Source: Acidobacteriaceae bacterium (lineage in GTDB: Bacteria > Acidobacteriota > Terriglobia > Bryobacterales > Bryobacteraceae). Taken from it: 64,000 nucleotides of DNA. The stretch lies in NCBI GenBank assembly GCA_019240475.1, contig JAFAYI010000024.1, forward strand, positions 248,001 to 312,000. The letters run 5' to 3'. Below the pieces are notes generated by a model that was given only the letters and a program-made list of their open reading frames with translations, was not told the origin of the DNA and made no database searches. This document shows positions 55,224 through 64,000 of the stretch, piece by piece. The position numbers were made by a program, and so were the translations under genes. Positions within the stretch are counted from its first letter, which is position 1. Each line of letters starts with the position of its first letter.

Positions 55224-55622
55224 CTACGCCGTCTTGAACTCGGCCGCCTTGAACTCGGCATCGATCTCCACCCGATGCCCCATCGCCAGCGCGTTCGTGT
55301 GGTTCGCGAGCCCCACCACCGCCATCAACTCGCCGAACATCTCCTCCGTCATCCCCTTCTTCCGCGCCGACGCGCTGTGCGAAGCCATGCAGTACCCGCA
55401 CTGGTTCGTCGCGCTCACCGCGAGATAAATCATCTCCTTCGTCACCGCGTCCAGCGCCCCCGGCGCCATTATCTCCTTGACGCTCTCCCATGTCCGCCGC
55501 AGCGTCGCCGGATGATGCCCCAGCGCCTTCCAGAAGTTATTGATGAAATCCGTCTTGCGCGTCGCCCGGATGTCGTCGTAGATCTCGCGCACCTCCGGGC
55601 TTGCGTCCGCGTACTCAACCAT
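55224..55622 (-). CDS. Carboxymuconolactone-decarboxylase/AhpD-family protein
   Basis: 132 residues. The AhpD-type redox motif is intact: Cys75, Cys78 and His82 in QCGYCMASHS. Such proteins act as peroxidase or disulphide-reductant enzymes. It is 12 bp from the MbfA stop and six from the ligase start, so it sits in a metal/stress operon. Substrate not known. Confidence 0.88.
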   Translation of the reverse strand: MVEYADASPEVREIYDDIRATRKTDFINNFWKALGHHPATLRRTWESVKEIMAPGALDAVTKEMIYLAVSATNQCGYCMASHSASARKKGMTEEMFGELMAVVGLANHTNALAMGHRVEIDAEFKAAEFKTA

Positions 55623-55634
55623 CGCCGTCTCCCA

Positions 55635-56591
55635 TCACGAATTGCCGATCAGAATTCCCGCCGCGAATACCAGCACTCCGCCCAGCACCACCTGCAGCGC
55701 CGCCCGCAACAGCGGCGTCTCCATGTAATGTTGCCGCACCCAGCTAATCACGCCCAGCTCAACCGCCACCACCACAACCGCGACCGTAAACGCGACCCGG
55801 AAGTTCGCAATCAGAAATGGCAGCGTGTGGCCCAGCCCGCCCGCCGTCGTCATCACGCCCGTCACCGCCCCGCGCACCATCGGCCGCCCGCGCCCCGTTA
55901 GCGATCCGTCGTCCGATAGCGCCTCCGCGAACGCCATCGAGATCCCCGCGCCGATCGACGCCGCCAGCCCCACCAGAAACGCGTCCCAGCTCTTGTGTGT
56001 CGCAAACGCCGCCGCGAACAACGGCGCGAGCGTTGAAACCGAGCCGTCCATTAATCCCGCCAACCCCGGCTGGATAAACTGCAGCACAATCGTTCGCCGG
56101 TACGCCTCGTCTTCATCGCGCTTGATGTCCTGCGTAATCTGTTTCTCTATCGAATCCGCCGCCGCGGTGTGCTTCGCTTCCGCCTCCGCCAAGTCGCCTA
56201 GAAGCTGCCGCGTCGATGCGTCGGTCACCCGCTGCAGCGCCAGCGTATAAAATCGCCGCGTCTCCGATTCCATCGATTCGATCGATTTACGCACCGCCCC
56301 CGGTCCAATCGGCTCAACCAGCCACACCGCCGGCCGCGAAACGAATCCCTTCACGTCCTGCCTTCGAATCAGCGGTATGTGCTCGCCGAATCGCGAGCGA
56401 TACGTCTCTATCAGCCGCGTCCGATGCTCGCTCTCCTCCGCCTGCATCTCTTCCAGCAGCTTCGCCGTCACCGGGTAGTTCTGCCGCAGCCCTTCCGCGA
56501 ACTCGCCGTAAATGCGGCCGTCTTCTTCTTCCAAAGAAATCGCCACCGCCAAAATCTCGCGTTCCGTTAGGTCCTTGAAGTTTTTCGCCAT
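55635..56591 (-). CDS. MbfA-like ferritin-domain/VIT1 iron exporter
   Basis: 318 residues. Residues 1-145 are a ferritin/rubrerythrin-like helical domain with metal-binding Glu/His motifs ([50 protein letters not shown]). Residues about 165-318 are the VIT1/CCC1 membrane domain ([19 protein letters not shown] and four further helices). In alphaproteobacteria MbfA proteins export iron and protect against peroxide. First gene of MbfA-AhpD-ligase-Nramp. Confidence 0.92.
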   Translation of the reverse strand: MAKNFKDLTEREILAVAISLEEEDGRIYGEFAEGLRQNYPVTAKLLEEMQAEESEHRTRLIETYRSRFGEHIPLIRRQDVKGFVSRPAVWLVEPIGPGAVRKSIESMESETRRFYTLALQRVTDASTRQLLGDLAEAEAKHTAAADSIEKQITQDIKRDEDEAYRRTIVLQFIQPGLAGLMDGSVSTLAPLFAAAFATHKSWDAFLVGLAASIGAGISMAFAEALSDDGSLTGRGRPMVRGAVTGVMTTAGGLGHTLPFLIANFRVAFTVAVVVVAVELGVISWVRQHYMETPLLRAALQVVLGGVLVFAAGILIGNS

Positions 56592-56633
56592 TGGTTGCCT
56601 GCCCCTAAAACTTCGCGCCGCGGGCCCTCTTCA

Positions 56634-56641
56634 GATAATAG
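56634..56641. promoter_or_regulatory. Overlapping divergent -10 elements, MbfA and uvrA
   Basis: GATAAT (plus, 56634-56639) and TATTAT (minus, about 56641-56635) share the same bases in the 64-bp gap. Only one could be open at a time. The -35 boxes are not clear, so this is tentative. Confidence 0.3.
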
Positions 56642-56655
56642 AAGGGAGCCCATTT

Positions 56656-59415
56656 ATGCTAGACCGTATTCTCGTGCACGGCGCGCGTCAGCACAACCTG
56701 AAGAACATCAGCGTCGAAATCCCACGCAATACGTTCACCGTGATCACCGGCCTCAGCGGCTCCGGCAAAAGCTCTCTTGCCTTCGACACCATCTACGCCG
56801 AAGGCCAGCGCCGTTACGTCGAGACGCTCTCCCCCTACGCCCGCCAGTTCCTCGACCAGATGGAGCGTCCCGAAGTCGACTCCATCGACGGCCTCAGCCC
56901 CGCCATCTCCATCGAACAAAAAACCACCTCGCGCAGCCCTCGCTCCACCGTCGGCACCGTTACCGAAATTTACGATTACCTCCGCCTTCTGTACTCTTCC
57001 ATCGGCGTTCCTCATTGCCCGCTCTGCGGCGCCGAAATCGCCCGCCAGTCGCCCTCCCAGATCCTCGACCAGGTCTTCACCCATCACCAAGGCGAGCGCA
57101 TCATGATCCTCGCCCCCATCGCGCGCGGCCGTAAAGGCGAATACAAGAAGGAGCTCGAAGCCGTCGCCAAGGCCGGCTTCCGCGCGCGCATCGATGGCGA
57201 AATTCAATCCATCGAAGAGCCCCTCAAACTCGACAAGCGCCGCAATCACTCGATCGAAGTCGTCATCGACCGCCTGCTCGTCAAACCCGGCATCGAGCGC
57301 CGCCTCGAAACCTCCATCCAGACCGCCCTGAAATGGGCCGGCGGCCTCGTCATCGTCTCTGTCATCGATGGCCCCGAGCGCCTCTATTCCGAAAAACTCG
57401 CTTGCCCGAACGACGGCACTAGCATCCCGCAGCTTGAGCCTCGCTCCTTCTCCTTCAACAGCCCCTATGGCGCCTGCGAAATCTGCAACGGCGTCGGCAG
57501 CAAGTGGGCCTTCGATCCCGCCAAGGTCATCTGCGATCCTTCGAAGCCTCTCCTAGATGGCGGCCTCGGACCCGGCGCCACTTCCTCCTACATGATCTCC
57601 AGCCTCAACGAGGCCGCCGAACTCTTCGGCATCGATCTCTCGCTGCCCTTCGAAGACCTCCCCAAGAAAACGCGCAACCTCCTGCTGCACGGCAACTCCC
57701 AGTTCGACGGCATCTTGAAATTTCTCGACGAAACCTTCAGCCGATCGAGCGAAGGCTATCGCGAATGGCTCATGGAATACATGTCGCCCTCCGAATGCCC
57801 CGCTTGCAAGGGCCGCCGCCTTAGACCCTCCAGCCTCGCCGTCCAGGTAAAAGGCGTCTCCATCGCCGAATTCACCGGCATGCCCATCGCCCGCGCGCTC
57901 CCCCTCAGCCGCTCCTGGCAATTCACCGAACGCGAGTTGCAGGTCGTCGCGCGAGTCGTCGAAGAGATTCACAATCGCCTGGAATTCCTCTGCGCCGTCG
58001 GCCTCGATTACCTCAGCCTCGACCGCTCTTCCGCCACTCTCTCCGGCGGCGAAGCCCAGCGCATTCGCCTCGCCACCCAAATCGGCTCTAAGCTTCGCGG
58101 CGTGCTCTATGTCCTCGACGAGCCCTCCATCGGTCTCCATCCCCGCGACAACGGCCGCCTCCTCGATACCCTCCATCACCTCCGCGATCTCGGCAACACC
58201 GTGCTGGTCGTCGAGCACGACGCCGAAACCATCGAGCGCGCCGACTACGTCATCGATCTCGGCCCTCGCGCCGGGCGTCTGGGCGGCCATCTCATCGCGC
58301 GCGGAACTCCCGCCCAGATCATGCAGTCTTCCCGCTCCCTCACCGGTGAATATCTCTCCGGCGCCGCCTCTATTCCGCTGCCGCCCGTCCGCCGCTCGGG
58401 CAACGGTCTCTCCATCACCGTCAAAGGCGCCCGCGAGCACAACCTCAAACACATCACCGTCGATTTCCCCCTCGGCACTCTCATCGTGGTCACCGGCGTT
58501 TCCGGCAGCGGCAAGTCTACGCTCGTCCACGACATCCTCTACCGCGCTCTCGCCAAGGAAGTCTACGGCTCTCGCGAACAACCCGGCGCGCACGACGCGA
58601 TCCTCGGCCTCGAAAACATCGACAAAGTCATCGAAATCGACCAATCCCCCATCGGCCGCACTCCGCGCTCCAATCCCGCCACCTACACCGGCCTTTTCAC
58701 GCCCATTCGCGAGTTGTACGCCATGCTCCCCGAATCCCGCGAGCGCGGCTACAAAGCCGGCCGCTTCAGCTTCAACGTCAAAGGGGGCCGCTGCGAAGCC
58801 TGCCAGGGCGACGGCCTCAAGCGCATTGAAATGAATTTCCTCCCCGACGTCTACGTCACCTGCGACGTCTGCCGCGCCCGCCGCTACAACCTCGAAACGC
58901 TTCAGGTCAAGTACAAAGGCAAGAGCATTGCCGATCTTCTGGAATCCACCGTCGATGAAGCTGTCGAAATCCTCGTCAACATCCCCCAGATCCAGGCCAA
59001 GCTGCAAACGCTCGCCGACGTCGGCCTCGGCTATATCCACCTCGGCCAATCCTCCACCACTCTCTCCGGAGGCGAAGCCCAGCGCATCAAACTCGCCAAG
59101 GAATTGAGCAAGCGCCAGACCGGCCGCACTTTTTATCTGCTCGATGAACCCACCACCGGTCTCCACTTCGAAGATGTCCGCCACCTGCTCGCCGTCTTGC
59201 AGCGCCTGGTCGATCTAGGCAACACCGTCCTCGTCATCGAACATCACCTCGACGTAATCAAGAGCGCCGATTACATAATCGATCTCGGACCCGAAGGCGG
59301 CGAGCATGGCGGCCACATAGTCGCCTCCGGAGCGCCCGAAGCACTCATCGAGGACCGCCGCAGCCATACCGGCGAAGCCTTGCGCAGGATAATAAAGGCG
59401 GGAAATGCTGCCTGA
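56656..59415 (+). CDS. uvrA: UvrABC excinuclease subunit A
   Basis: 919 residues from the ATG at 56656, with an AGAAGGGAG ribosome-binding site; an upstream in-frame ATG would run over the MbfA gene. The two ABC ATPase modules have Walker [12 protein letters not shown] (about residue 32) and [10 protein letters not shown] (about 614), and signatures LSGGEAQRI near 461 and 804. Three zinc-binding Cys sites are present (CPLCGAE, CEICNG..CPACKG, and CEACQG..CDVCRA near 712). It recognises DNA damage in nucleotide-excision repair. Confidence 0.97.
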   Translation: MLDRILVHGARQHNLKNISVEIPRNTFTVITGLSGSGKSSLAFDTIYAEGQRRYVETLSPYARQFLDQMERPEVDSIDGLSPAISIEQKTTSRSPRSTVGTVTEIYDYLRLLYSSIGVPHCPLCGAEIARQSPSQILDQVFTHHQGERIMILAPIARGRKGEYKKELEAVAKAGFRARIDGEIQSIEEPLKLDKRRNHSIEVVIDRLLVKPGIERRLETSIQTALKWAGGLVIVSVIDGPERLYSEKLACPNDGTSIPQLEPRSFSFNSPYGACEICNGVGSKWAFDPAKVICDPSKPLLDGGLGPGATSSYMISSLNEAAELFGIDLSLPFEDLPKKTRNLLLHGNSQFDGILKFLDETFSRSSEGYREWLMEYMSPSECPACKGRRLRPSSLAVQVKGVSIAEFTGMPIARALPLSRSWQFTERELQVVARVVEEIHNRLEFLCAVGLDYLSLDRSSATLSGGEAQRIRLATQIGSKLRGVLYVLDEPSIGLHPRDNGRLLDTLHHLRDLGNTVLVVEHDAETIERADYVIDLGPRAGRLGGHLIARGTPAQIMQSSRSLTGEYLSGAASIPLPPVRRSGNGLSITVKGAREHNLKHITVDFPLGTLIVVTGVSGSGKSTLVHDILYRALAKEVYGSREQPGAHDAILGLENIDKVIEIDQSPIGRTPRSNPATYTGLFTPIRELYAMLPESRERGYKAGRFSFNVKGGRCEACQGDGLKRIEMNFLPDVYVTCDVCRARRYNLETLQVKYKGKSIADLLESTVDEAVEILVNIPQIQAKLQTLADVGLGYIHLGQSSTTLSGGEAQRIKLAKELSKRQTGRTFYLLDEPTTGLHFEDVRHLLAVLQRLVDLGNTVLVIEHHLDVIKSADYIIDLGPEGGEHGGHIVASGAPEALIEDRRSHTGEALRRIIKAGNAA

Positions 59416-60211
59416 CCCCATCGACGCCACGCCCGACCCGGTTGCGGACGCGCCGCTCGCGCCTCTGGACCCTCCCCTTCCGCCCGTGCCCCCGCTTGTC
59501 CCTGCACGCTCCGCGCGCAACCCCTTCTGGAGCTACTGGGACCTGCTTCTCTTGCTCGGGTTCGTGTGCGCCGGCATCCTGTCCATCCTGATCGTCGCCG
59601 TCGTCATCGAAGCCTTGTCTCCCGCGCTGCGCAAAGACCCCACCCGCCTCGCTCTGCCCCTCCAATTTCTCTTCTATGCCGCCGTTTATGCCGGCTTCGT
59701 GGCCGTCTTCAAGCTCCGCTACAACCGCCGCGCGCTTCCTTCGCTCGGCTGGGTCCCGAGCGGCATCAATCCGCTCCTTGCAGGCCTCGGCGGAATCGTT
59801 CTCGCCATCGTCCTTTCTCTGTTAGGCCAGTTCCTCCACACTCCCGAAACCAACTTCATCGACCGTCTCGTCAATTCCTGGTTCTCGTTCGCCCTGCTCG
59901 CGGCCACCGCCGTCATCGTCGCCCCCTTCTTTGAAGAACTCCTGTTTCGCGGATTCCTTCAGCCGCTTCTCTCGCGCACTTTCGGTGTCGCCGCGGGCGT
60001 CCTTCTCACGGCTGCCCTGTTCGGCTCCCTCCATCTGTTCCAGTACTCGCTCGCCTGGCAATACGCCCTCATCATCTTCCTGGCTGGCGTCGTCTTCGGC
60101 TGGGTCCGCGCCCGCACCGGCTCCGTCATTCCCGGAACTCTCATGCACTGCTGCTTCAATTCCGTATCCGTCGTCGCTTACTACATCTCCGCCCGTCCCA
60201 ACTTCCGATGA
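59405..60211 (+). CDS. CPBP-family intramembrane metalloprotease
   Basis: 268 residues. A Pro-rich N-terminal tail (about 45 residues) leads into seven or eight membrane helices. The CPBP motifs are [15 protein letters not shown] (Glu-Glu-x-x-x-Arg) near 177, FGSLHLFQ (His) and TLMHCCFN (His, Asn). Bacterial members resemble prenyl-protein protease Rce1 and immunity proteins. The ATG lies 11 bp inside the uvrA end, and its stop overlaps mtnA. Confidence 0.9.
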   Translation: MLPDPIDATPDPVADAPLAPLDPPLPPVPPLVPARSARNPFWSYWDLLLLLGFVCAGILSILIVAVVIEALSPALRKDPTRLALPLQFLFYAAVYAGFVAVFKLRYNRRALPSLGWVPSGINPLLAGLGGIVLAIVLSLLGQFLHTPETNFIDRLVNSWFSFALLAATAVIVAPFFEELLFRGFLQPLLSRTFGVAAGVLLTAALFGSLHLFQYSLAWQYALIIFLAGVVFGWVRARTGSVIPGTLMHCCFNSVSVVAYYISARPNFR

Positions 60212-61263
60212 ACTCCAGCACCGTCCTCGCTCAACCCACCGTCGAGACCATCGAATGGACGCCCGAAGGCGTCGTCATGATCGATCAAACGCGCCTCCCG
60301 CACGAAACCGCCTTCGTCACCTGCCGCAGCTACAACGAAGTCGCCGACGCGATTCGCACCATGGTCATTCGCGGCGCCCCGGCCATCGGCGTTGCCGCCG
60401 CCATGGGCATCGCCCTCGGCGCGCTTCAATCCGATGACCTCGCCTCCGACATTCCGCTCATCTGCGAGACGCTCGCCAAAACCCGCCCCACCGCCGTGAA
60501 TCTTTTCTGGGCAATCGACCGCATGCGCGTGCTCTATCTCTCTCTCAAAGACATTCCGCCCGATCAGATCCGTGCTCGCTTGATCGCCGAAGCCCAGGCC
60601 ATTCGCGCGGAAGACATCGCCATCAATCGCGCGATCGGGCGCAACGGCGCGCCTCTCGTCCCCGACGGCAAGACCGTGCTCACCCACTGCAACGCGGGCG
60701 CCCTCGCAACTGCCGGCTTCGGCACCGCGCTCGGTGTCATCCGCGCCGCCGTCGAACTAGGAAAGAAGATCGACGTCTTCGCCGACGAAACCCGCCCCTT
60801 CCTGCAAGGCGCCCGCCTCACCGCCTGGGAGCTCCAGCGCGACGGCATCGAAACCACGCTCATCACCGACAACATGGCCGGCCACTTCCTGAAAAGCGGC
60901 CGCATCGGGTGCGTCGTGGTCGGCGCCGACCGCATCGCCGCTAACGGCGACGTCGCCAACAAAGTCGGCACCTATGGCGTCGCCGTGCTCGCCAAGGAGA
61001 ACAATGTTCCCTTCTATGTCGCCGCGCCTATTTCCACTCTCGATCTATCCCTGGCCTCCGGCGATTCCATCCCCATCGAAGAGCGCGCCTCGCACGAAGT
61101 CACTCACCTCCGCGGCGTCCCGCTCGCGCCCCATGGCATTCAAGTCGCCAATCCCGCCTTCGATGTCACCCCTAACCGCTACGTCTCCGCCATCATCACC
61201 GAGCGCGGCGTCGCTCGCCCGCCCTACCTCGATAGCCTGCGTGGCTTGTGCGAGAAGGCCTGA
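60208..61263 (+). CDS. mtnA: Methylthioribose-1-phosphate isomerase
   Basis: 351 residues. It isomerises 5-methylthioribose-1-phosphate to the ribulose form in methionine salvage. The catalytic Cys161 ([10 protein letters not shown]) and Asp241 ([20 protein letters not shown]) are both present, and [14 protein letters not shown] is the N-terminal signature. ATGA overlap with the CPBP gene. No other salvage gene lies nearby. Confidence 0.96.
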   Translation: MNSSTVLAQPTVETIEWTPEGVVMIDQTRLPHETAFVTCRSYNEVADAIRTMVIRGAPAIGVAAAMGIALGALQSDDLASDIPLICETLAKTRPTAVNLFWAIDRMRVLYLSLKDIPPDQIRARLIAEAQAIRAEDIAINRAIGRNGAPLVPDGKTVLTHCNAGALATAGFGTALGVIRAAVELGKKIDVFADETRPFLQGARLTAWELQRDGIETTLITDNMAGHFLKSGRIGCVVVGADRIAANGDVANKVGTYGVAVLAKENNVPFYVAAPISTLDLSLASGDSIPIEERASHEVTHLRGVPLAPHGIQVANPAFDVTPNRYVSAIITERGVARPPYLDSLRGLCEKA

Positions 61264-61275
61264 CCCGCCCCACCC

Positions 61276-62637
61276 CTACGCCTCGAATATCGTTCCCCGC
61301 CCTAGCAGCCAGTCCGGATCCATCTGCCGCTTTACCTCCCGCATGGCTTCAATCTCATCCGGCGAATACATCAGCTTCAACAAATCTCTCTTGCTCTTGC
61401 CGATCCCGTGCTCGGCCGCGACCGTTCCACCTGACGAGACCACATAACGCGCGAACTCTCCCATCAACTCCTCCACTCGCCGCGCCTCTTCCCCGCTCGC
61501 CGGAAACAAGTTGATGTGGTTGTTCGCGTCTCCCACATGCCCGAAGATCGTATACTGCCGCGGGAACAACTCCCCGCACCGCTGCTTATAGTATTCGTGC
61601 AAATCCCGGTTGCGCCCTAACGGGACTGCGAAATCCGTCGAAAACTTCGGATACCCGTTGCGCCGCGCCGTATCCGTCACCATCGCCGCCAGCGTGTGGC
61701 GAAAAACGCGGAAGCGCTCGCGATCCGCCGCCGTGAAGCCGAACCACGATTCGTCCGCAAACGCTCCCTGCTCGCCCAGCCGCTCCGCCCACGCATCCAC
61801 TTCGCCATCGTCTTCGGATTTCACGTTCTGCTCGATAAACAGCGCCGCCCGCGCATCCGCCGGAATGTCTCCATAGCTCGGCCGCAGCAGCCCCAGAGAA
61901 TGCTCGTCCATGAATTCGAGCTGCCGCAGCTCCGGAATGTCGCGCCACGCTTCCACCGCCTCAAACGCATCCACATCGGACCCAAAAAAAATAATCCCGC
62001 TCAGCACAGCCCCCGGCTCCGGAATCAATTGCAGCTCCGCCGACGTCGTAATTCCTAGCGTCCCTTCGCTTCCGGCGAGCAGATCGACCCACTGCAAGCC
62101 CGGCTGCAAGCAGTAACCCGCCGAATTCTTCGTTGTCCCCGGCTGATGCGCCGGCCGGAACACGAAATCCACCCCTTCTCCGCGCTCCACCCGCGCCGCG
62201 CTTCCGTCCATCCGCGTCACGTGCAGCGCCAGCACATGCCGCCGCACCGACCCGTAATGAAAACTCCGCGCGCCTCCCGCGTTCGTCCCGACGATCCCGC
62301 CGACCGATGCCGAATTCTCCGTCGGATTCGGCCCGAAAAATTGCCGGGTTTGCGCCGCCGCCTGCTGCAAGTCCTTCAGGAGCGCGCCCGCCCCGCACCT
62401 CGCCCGCCCCCGTCCAATCTCAATCTCGCGAAAGCGTTCGAGCGAAATCACCCACCCGCCATGTGGAACCCTCGCCCCCGTCAGCCCCGTGCCTGCGCCC
62501 GCCACCGTCAGAGGAATTTTTCCGGCCGCGGCTTTCGCCGCGATCTCGCCCACTTCCGCCTCGCTCGACGGAATAAAAACCCGTTCCGCCTCCCCGCGAT
62601 AACCCGAGGAATCCTCCAGATACCGGCTGATTTCCAT
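61276..62637 (-). CDS. FAD-binding oxidoreductase (GlcD / D-lactate dehydrogenase type)
   Basis: 453 residues. The FAD_binding_4 domain (PCMH fold) spans about 20-190, with VAGAGTGLTGARVPHGG and SVGGIVGTNAGGARSFHYG. The FAD-oxidase C domain follows, with FGHVGDANNHINLFP and EHGIGKSKRDLL. The group oxidises D-lactate, glycolate or other 2-hydroxy acids. The associated GlcE/GlcF genes are not adjacent, so the substrate is unclear. It is 16 bp downstream of ilvD. Confidence 0.92.
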   Translation of the reverse strand: MEISRYLEDSSGYRGEAERVFIPSSEAEVGEIAAKAAAGKIPLTVAGAGTGLTGARVPHGGWVISLERFREIEIGRGRARCGAGALLKDLQQAAAQTRQFFGPNPTENSASVGGIVGTNAGGARSFHYGSVRRHVLALHVTRMDGSAARVERGEGVDFVFRPAHQPGTTKNSAGYCLQPGLQWVDLLAGSEGTLGITTSAELQLIPEPGAVLSGIIFFGSDVDAFEAVEAWRDIPELRQLEFMDEHSLGLLRPSYGDIPADARAALFIEQNVKSEDDGEVDAWAERLGEQGAFADESWFGFTAADRERFRVFRHTLAAMVTDTARRNGYPKFSTDFAVPLGRNRDLHEYYKQRCGELFPRQYTIFGHVGDANNHINLFPASGEEARRVEELMGEFARYVVSSGGTVAAEHGIGKSKRDLLKLMYSPDEIEAMREVKRQMDPDWLLGRGTIFEA

Positions 62638-62653
62638 GGCGACGCCTGAACCG

Positions 62654-64000
62654 TCAACCGCCCGGCTGCGACGTCACCGCGCCATCCGACGCCGAGCTCA
62701 CCAGCGCGACATATTTCGCCATCACGCCCGAGGTGTACTTCGCCGCCGGCCGCTCGAACGCCCCCATGCGCTCTTCAAGCTCCGCCGCCGGAACGTTCAA
62801 AGTCATCGCGCGCGCATCGATATCGATCGTGATCGAATCGCCTTCGCGCACCGCCGCGATCGGCCCGCCCACCGCCGCCTCCGGCGCCACATGCCCCACC
62901 ATGAATCCGCGCGTTGCCCCGCTGAACCGTCCATCGGTAATCAGCGCCACGCTGTCGGACAACCCTTCGCCCACGATCGCGCTCGTCACTCCCAGCATCT
63001 CCCGCATTCCCGGTCCGCCCCGCGGCCCTTCGTAGCGAATCACCACCACATCGCCTGGCTTGATCTCCCCATGCAGCACCGCGTGCATGGCTGCCTCTTC
63101 GCTGTCGAACACGCGCGCCGGCCCGGTCTGCGACGTGCGCTTCAAACCCGTCACTTTCACCACGCTTCCCAAGGGCGCGAGCGTACCCTTCAAAATCACC
63201 AGGCCGCCCGATTTCTTCATCGGATTGTCCAACGGCCGGATCACATCCTGCCCCGCCGTCTCGCGCGCCTCCGCGGCCTCTTCGCCGAACGTCCTTCCCG
63301 TGATCGTGCGCGCGCTCGAATCTACAAACCCGCCCTCGTGCAGCCGCTTCGCGATAACCGGAATGCCGCCCGCTTTATCCACGTCCGCCGCCGTGTAACG
63401 CCCCGCCGGCTTCAAGTCCGCGAGCAGCGGCGTCCGGCTGCTCAGCTCTTGAAAATCGTCGATCGTCAGCGGCACCCCCGCCTCCCGCGCGAACGCCAGC
63501 AGGTGCAGCACCGCGTTGGTCGACCCGCCCGAGGCCGCCACGCTCGCAATGGCGTTATCAATCGCCGCCCGCGTCACGATATCGCGCGGCCGCAGATTGT
63601 TTGCGACCGCCTGCATGATCACTTCCCCGCACCGCCGCGCCGCCTCGTGTTTCCGCTGATCCACTTGGGGAATCGCATTCAACCCCATCGGCGAAAGCCC
63701 GATGATCTCCATCACCGTCGCCATCGTGTTCGCCGTGTATTGGCCGCCGCATGCCCCCGGCCCCGGACACGCCGCGTCTTCTATCGCCGTCAGTTCTTCA
63801 TCGCTCAACTTGCCCGCCGCATTCGCGCCCACCGCCTCGAATACGTCCTGGATCGTAATGTCCTTGCCCTTGTACCGCCCCGGCAGAATCGTCCCTCCAT
63901 ACAGAACCACCCCCGGAACGTTCAGCCGCAGCAGCGCCATCGCCGCTCCCGGTATCGTCTTATCGCACGCCACCAGCGCGACAATCCCATCGAACATATG
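62654..64000 (-). CDS. ilvD: Dihydroxy-acid dehydratase, 5' end outside window
   Basis: 448 codons are visible of a family length near 560, so about 110 N-terminal residues are missing. The first visible Met is internal: the frame stays open to the edge as [15 protein letters not shown], a conserved internal IlvD motif. Fe-S cysteines are those in ACDKTIPG and [11 protein letters not shown]. Substrate-site segments GGSTNAVLH and [20 protein letters not shown] are intact. It dehydrates dihydroxy acids in valine/isoleucine synthesis; related sugar-acid dehydratases exist, but the motifs favour IlvD. Confidence 0.93.
   Translation of the reverse strand, partial: HMFDGIVALVACDKTIPGAAMALLRLNVPGVVLYGGTILPGRYKGKDITIQDVFEAVGANAAGKLSDEELTAIEDAACPGPGACGGQYTANTMATVMEIIGLSPMGLNAIPQVDQRKHEAARRCGEVIMQAVANNLRPRDIVTRAAIDNAIASVAASGGSTNAVLHLLAFAREAGVPLTIDDFQELSSRTPLLADLKPAGRYTAADVDKAGGIPVIAKRLHEGGFVDSSARTITGRTFGEEAAEARETAGQDVIRPLDNPMKKSGGLVILKGTLAPLGSVVKVTGLKRTSQTGPARVFDSEEAAMHAVLHGEIKPGDVVVIRYEGPRGGPGMREMLGVTSAIVGEGLSDSVALITDGRFSGATRGFMVGHVAPEAAVGGPIAAVREGDSITIDIDARAMTLNVPAAELEERMGAFERPAAKYTSGVMAKYVALVSSASDGAVTSQPGG

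Noticed and set aside
57553..59184. 543-codon open frame opposite uvrA
   Set aside because: Antisense shadow of a well-conserved gene; repetitive low-complexity translation with no recognisable domain.

Overview
The window is 64 kb of GC-rich chromosomal DNA that looks like an Acidobacteriota genome of the Bryobacterales/Solibacter type. The pointers are a PadR-regulated FtsX/MacB-type 'ADOP' permease, a very long Oar-like TonB-dependent receptor with an N-terminal carboxypeptidase-regulatory domain, several CRTAC1 (VCBS/ASPIC-UnbV) proteins, many Tat-exported Gfo/Idh/MocA oxidoreductases and TIM-barrel sugar isomerases, and an MbfA-type ferritin/VIT1 fusion. The taxonomic call is inference from gene families. 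I saw no rRNA, tRNA, insertion sequence, prophage or CRISPR array. Coding density is very high; no gap exceeds about 235 bp, and eleven gene junctions are 4-bp ATGA/GTGA overlaps.

Layout. 1-3.0 kb: padR-ADOP permease pair (minus) behind a clear promoter/operator. 3.1-4.9 kb: YdeI/DUF1905 protein and glgC (glycogen synthesis). 4.9-12.2 kb: sugar-derivative genes; a plus-strand pair (TIM-barrel isomerase, Tat-exported Gfo/Idh) and a minus-strand six-gene operon (small membrane protein, cutC, Na+/solute symporter, SDR, cupin, Gfo/Idh). 12.3-18.1 kb: sigma-54 response regulator followed by the complete gcvT-gcvH-gcvPA-gcvPB glycine-cleavage set. 18.1-18.2 kb: two copies of a bulged hairpin. 18.2-23.5 kb: envelope/secretion genes (GT9, exported amidohydrolase, DsbD-alpha-like and TlpA thiol proteins, HExxH protein, parvulin, BON protein). 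23.6-30.1 kb: a LacI regulator divergent from an overlapping five-gene operon (SDR, Tat-signal subunit 3, GMC dehydrogenase, MFS transporter, TIM-barrel isomerase). 30.1-42.4 kb: TPR protein and TonB receptor (minus) divergent from a five-gene CRTAC1/TPR operon (plus), with a perfect LacI-type operator in the receptor promoter. 42.4-52.3 kb: aspartyl protease of lower GC, GH42 beta-galactosidase and GH36 alpha-galactosidase (divergent), isomerase, lepB, HAD phosphatase and a GH127-family hydrolase. 52.3-56.6 kb: minus-strand metal/stress operon (MbfA, AhpD-like, ATP-dependent DNA ligase, atypical Nramp), divergent from uvrA. 56.7-64 kb: uvrA-CPBP protease-mtnA, then a GlcD-type flavoprotein and ilvD, which runs off the right end.

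How the genes fit together. The strongest theme is the capture and oxidative or hydrolytic breakdown of plant-type glycans: TonB uptake, exo-acting galactosidases and a putative arabinofuranosidase, three xylose-isomerase-like TIM barrels, Tat-exported dehydrogenases and two sugar transporters. Two modules (4.9-7.3 kb and 24.8-30.1 kb) have the gene content expected of a 3-keto-glycoside pathway; that is an inference. The least explained parts are the TonB/CRTAC1/TPR locus, the bulged-hairpin family, and the iron-export/peroxidase/DNA-ligase/Nramp operon beside uvrA.
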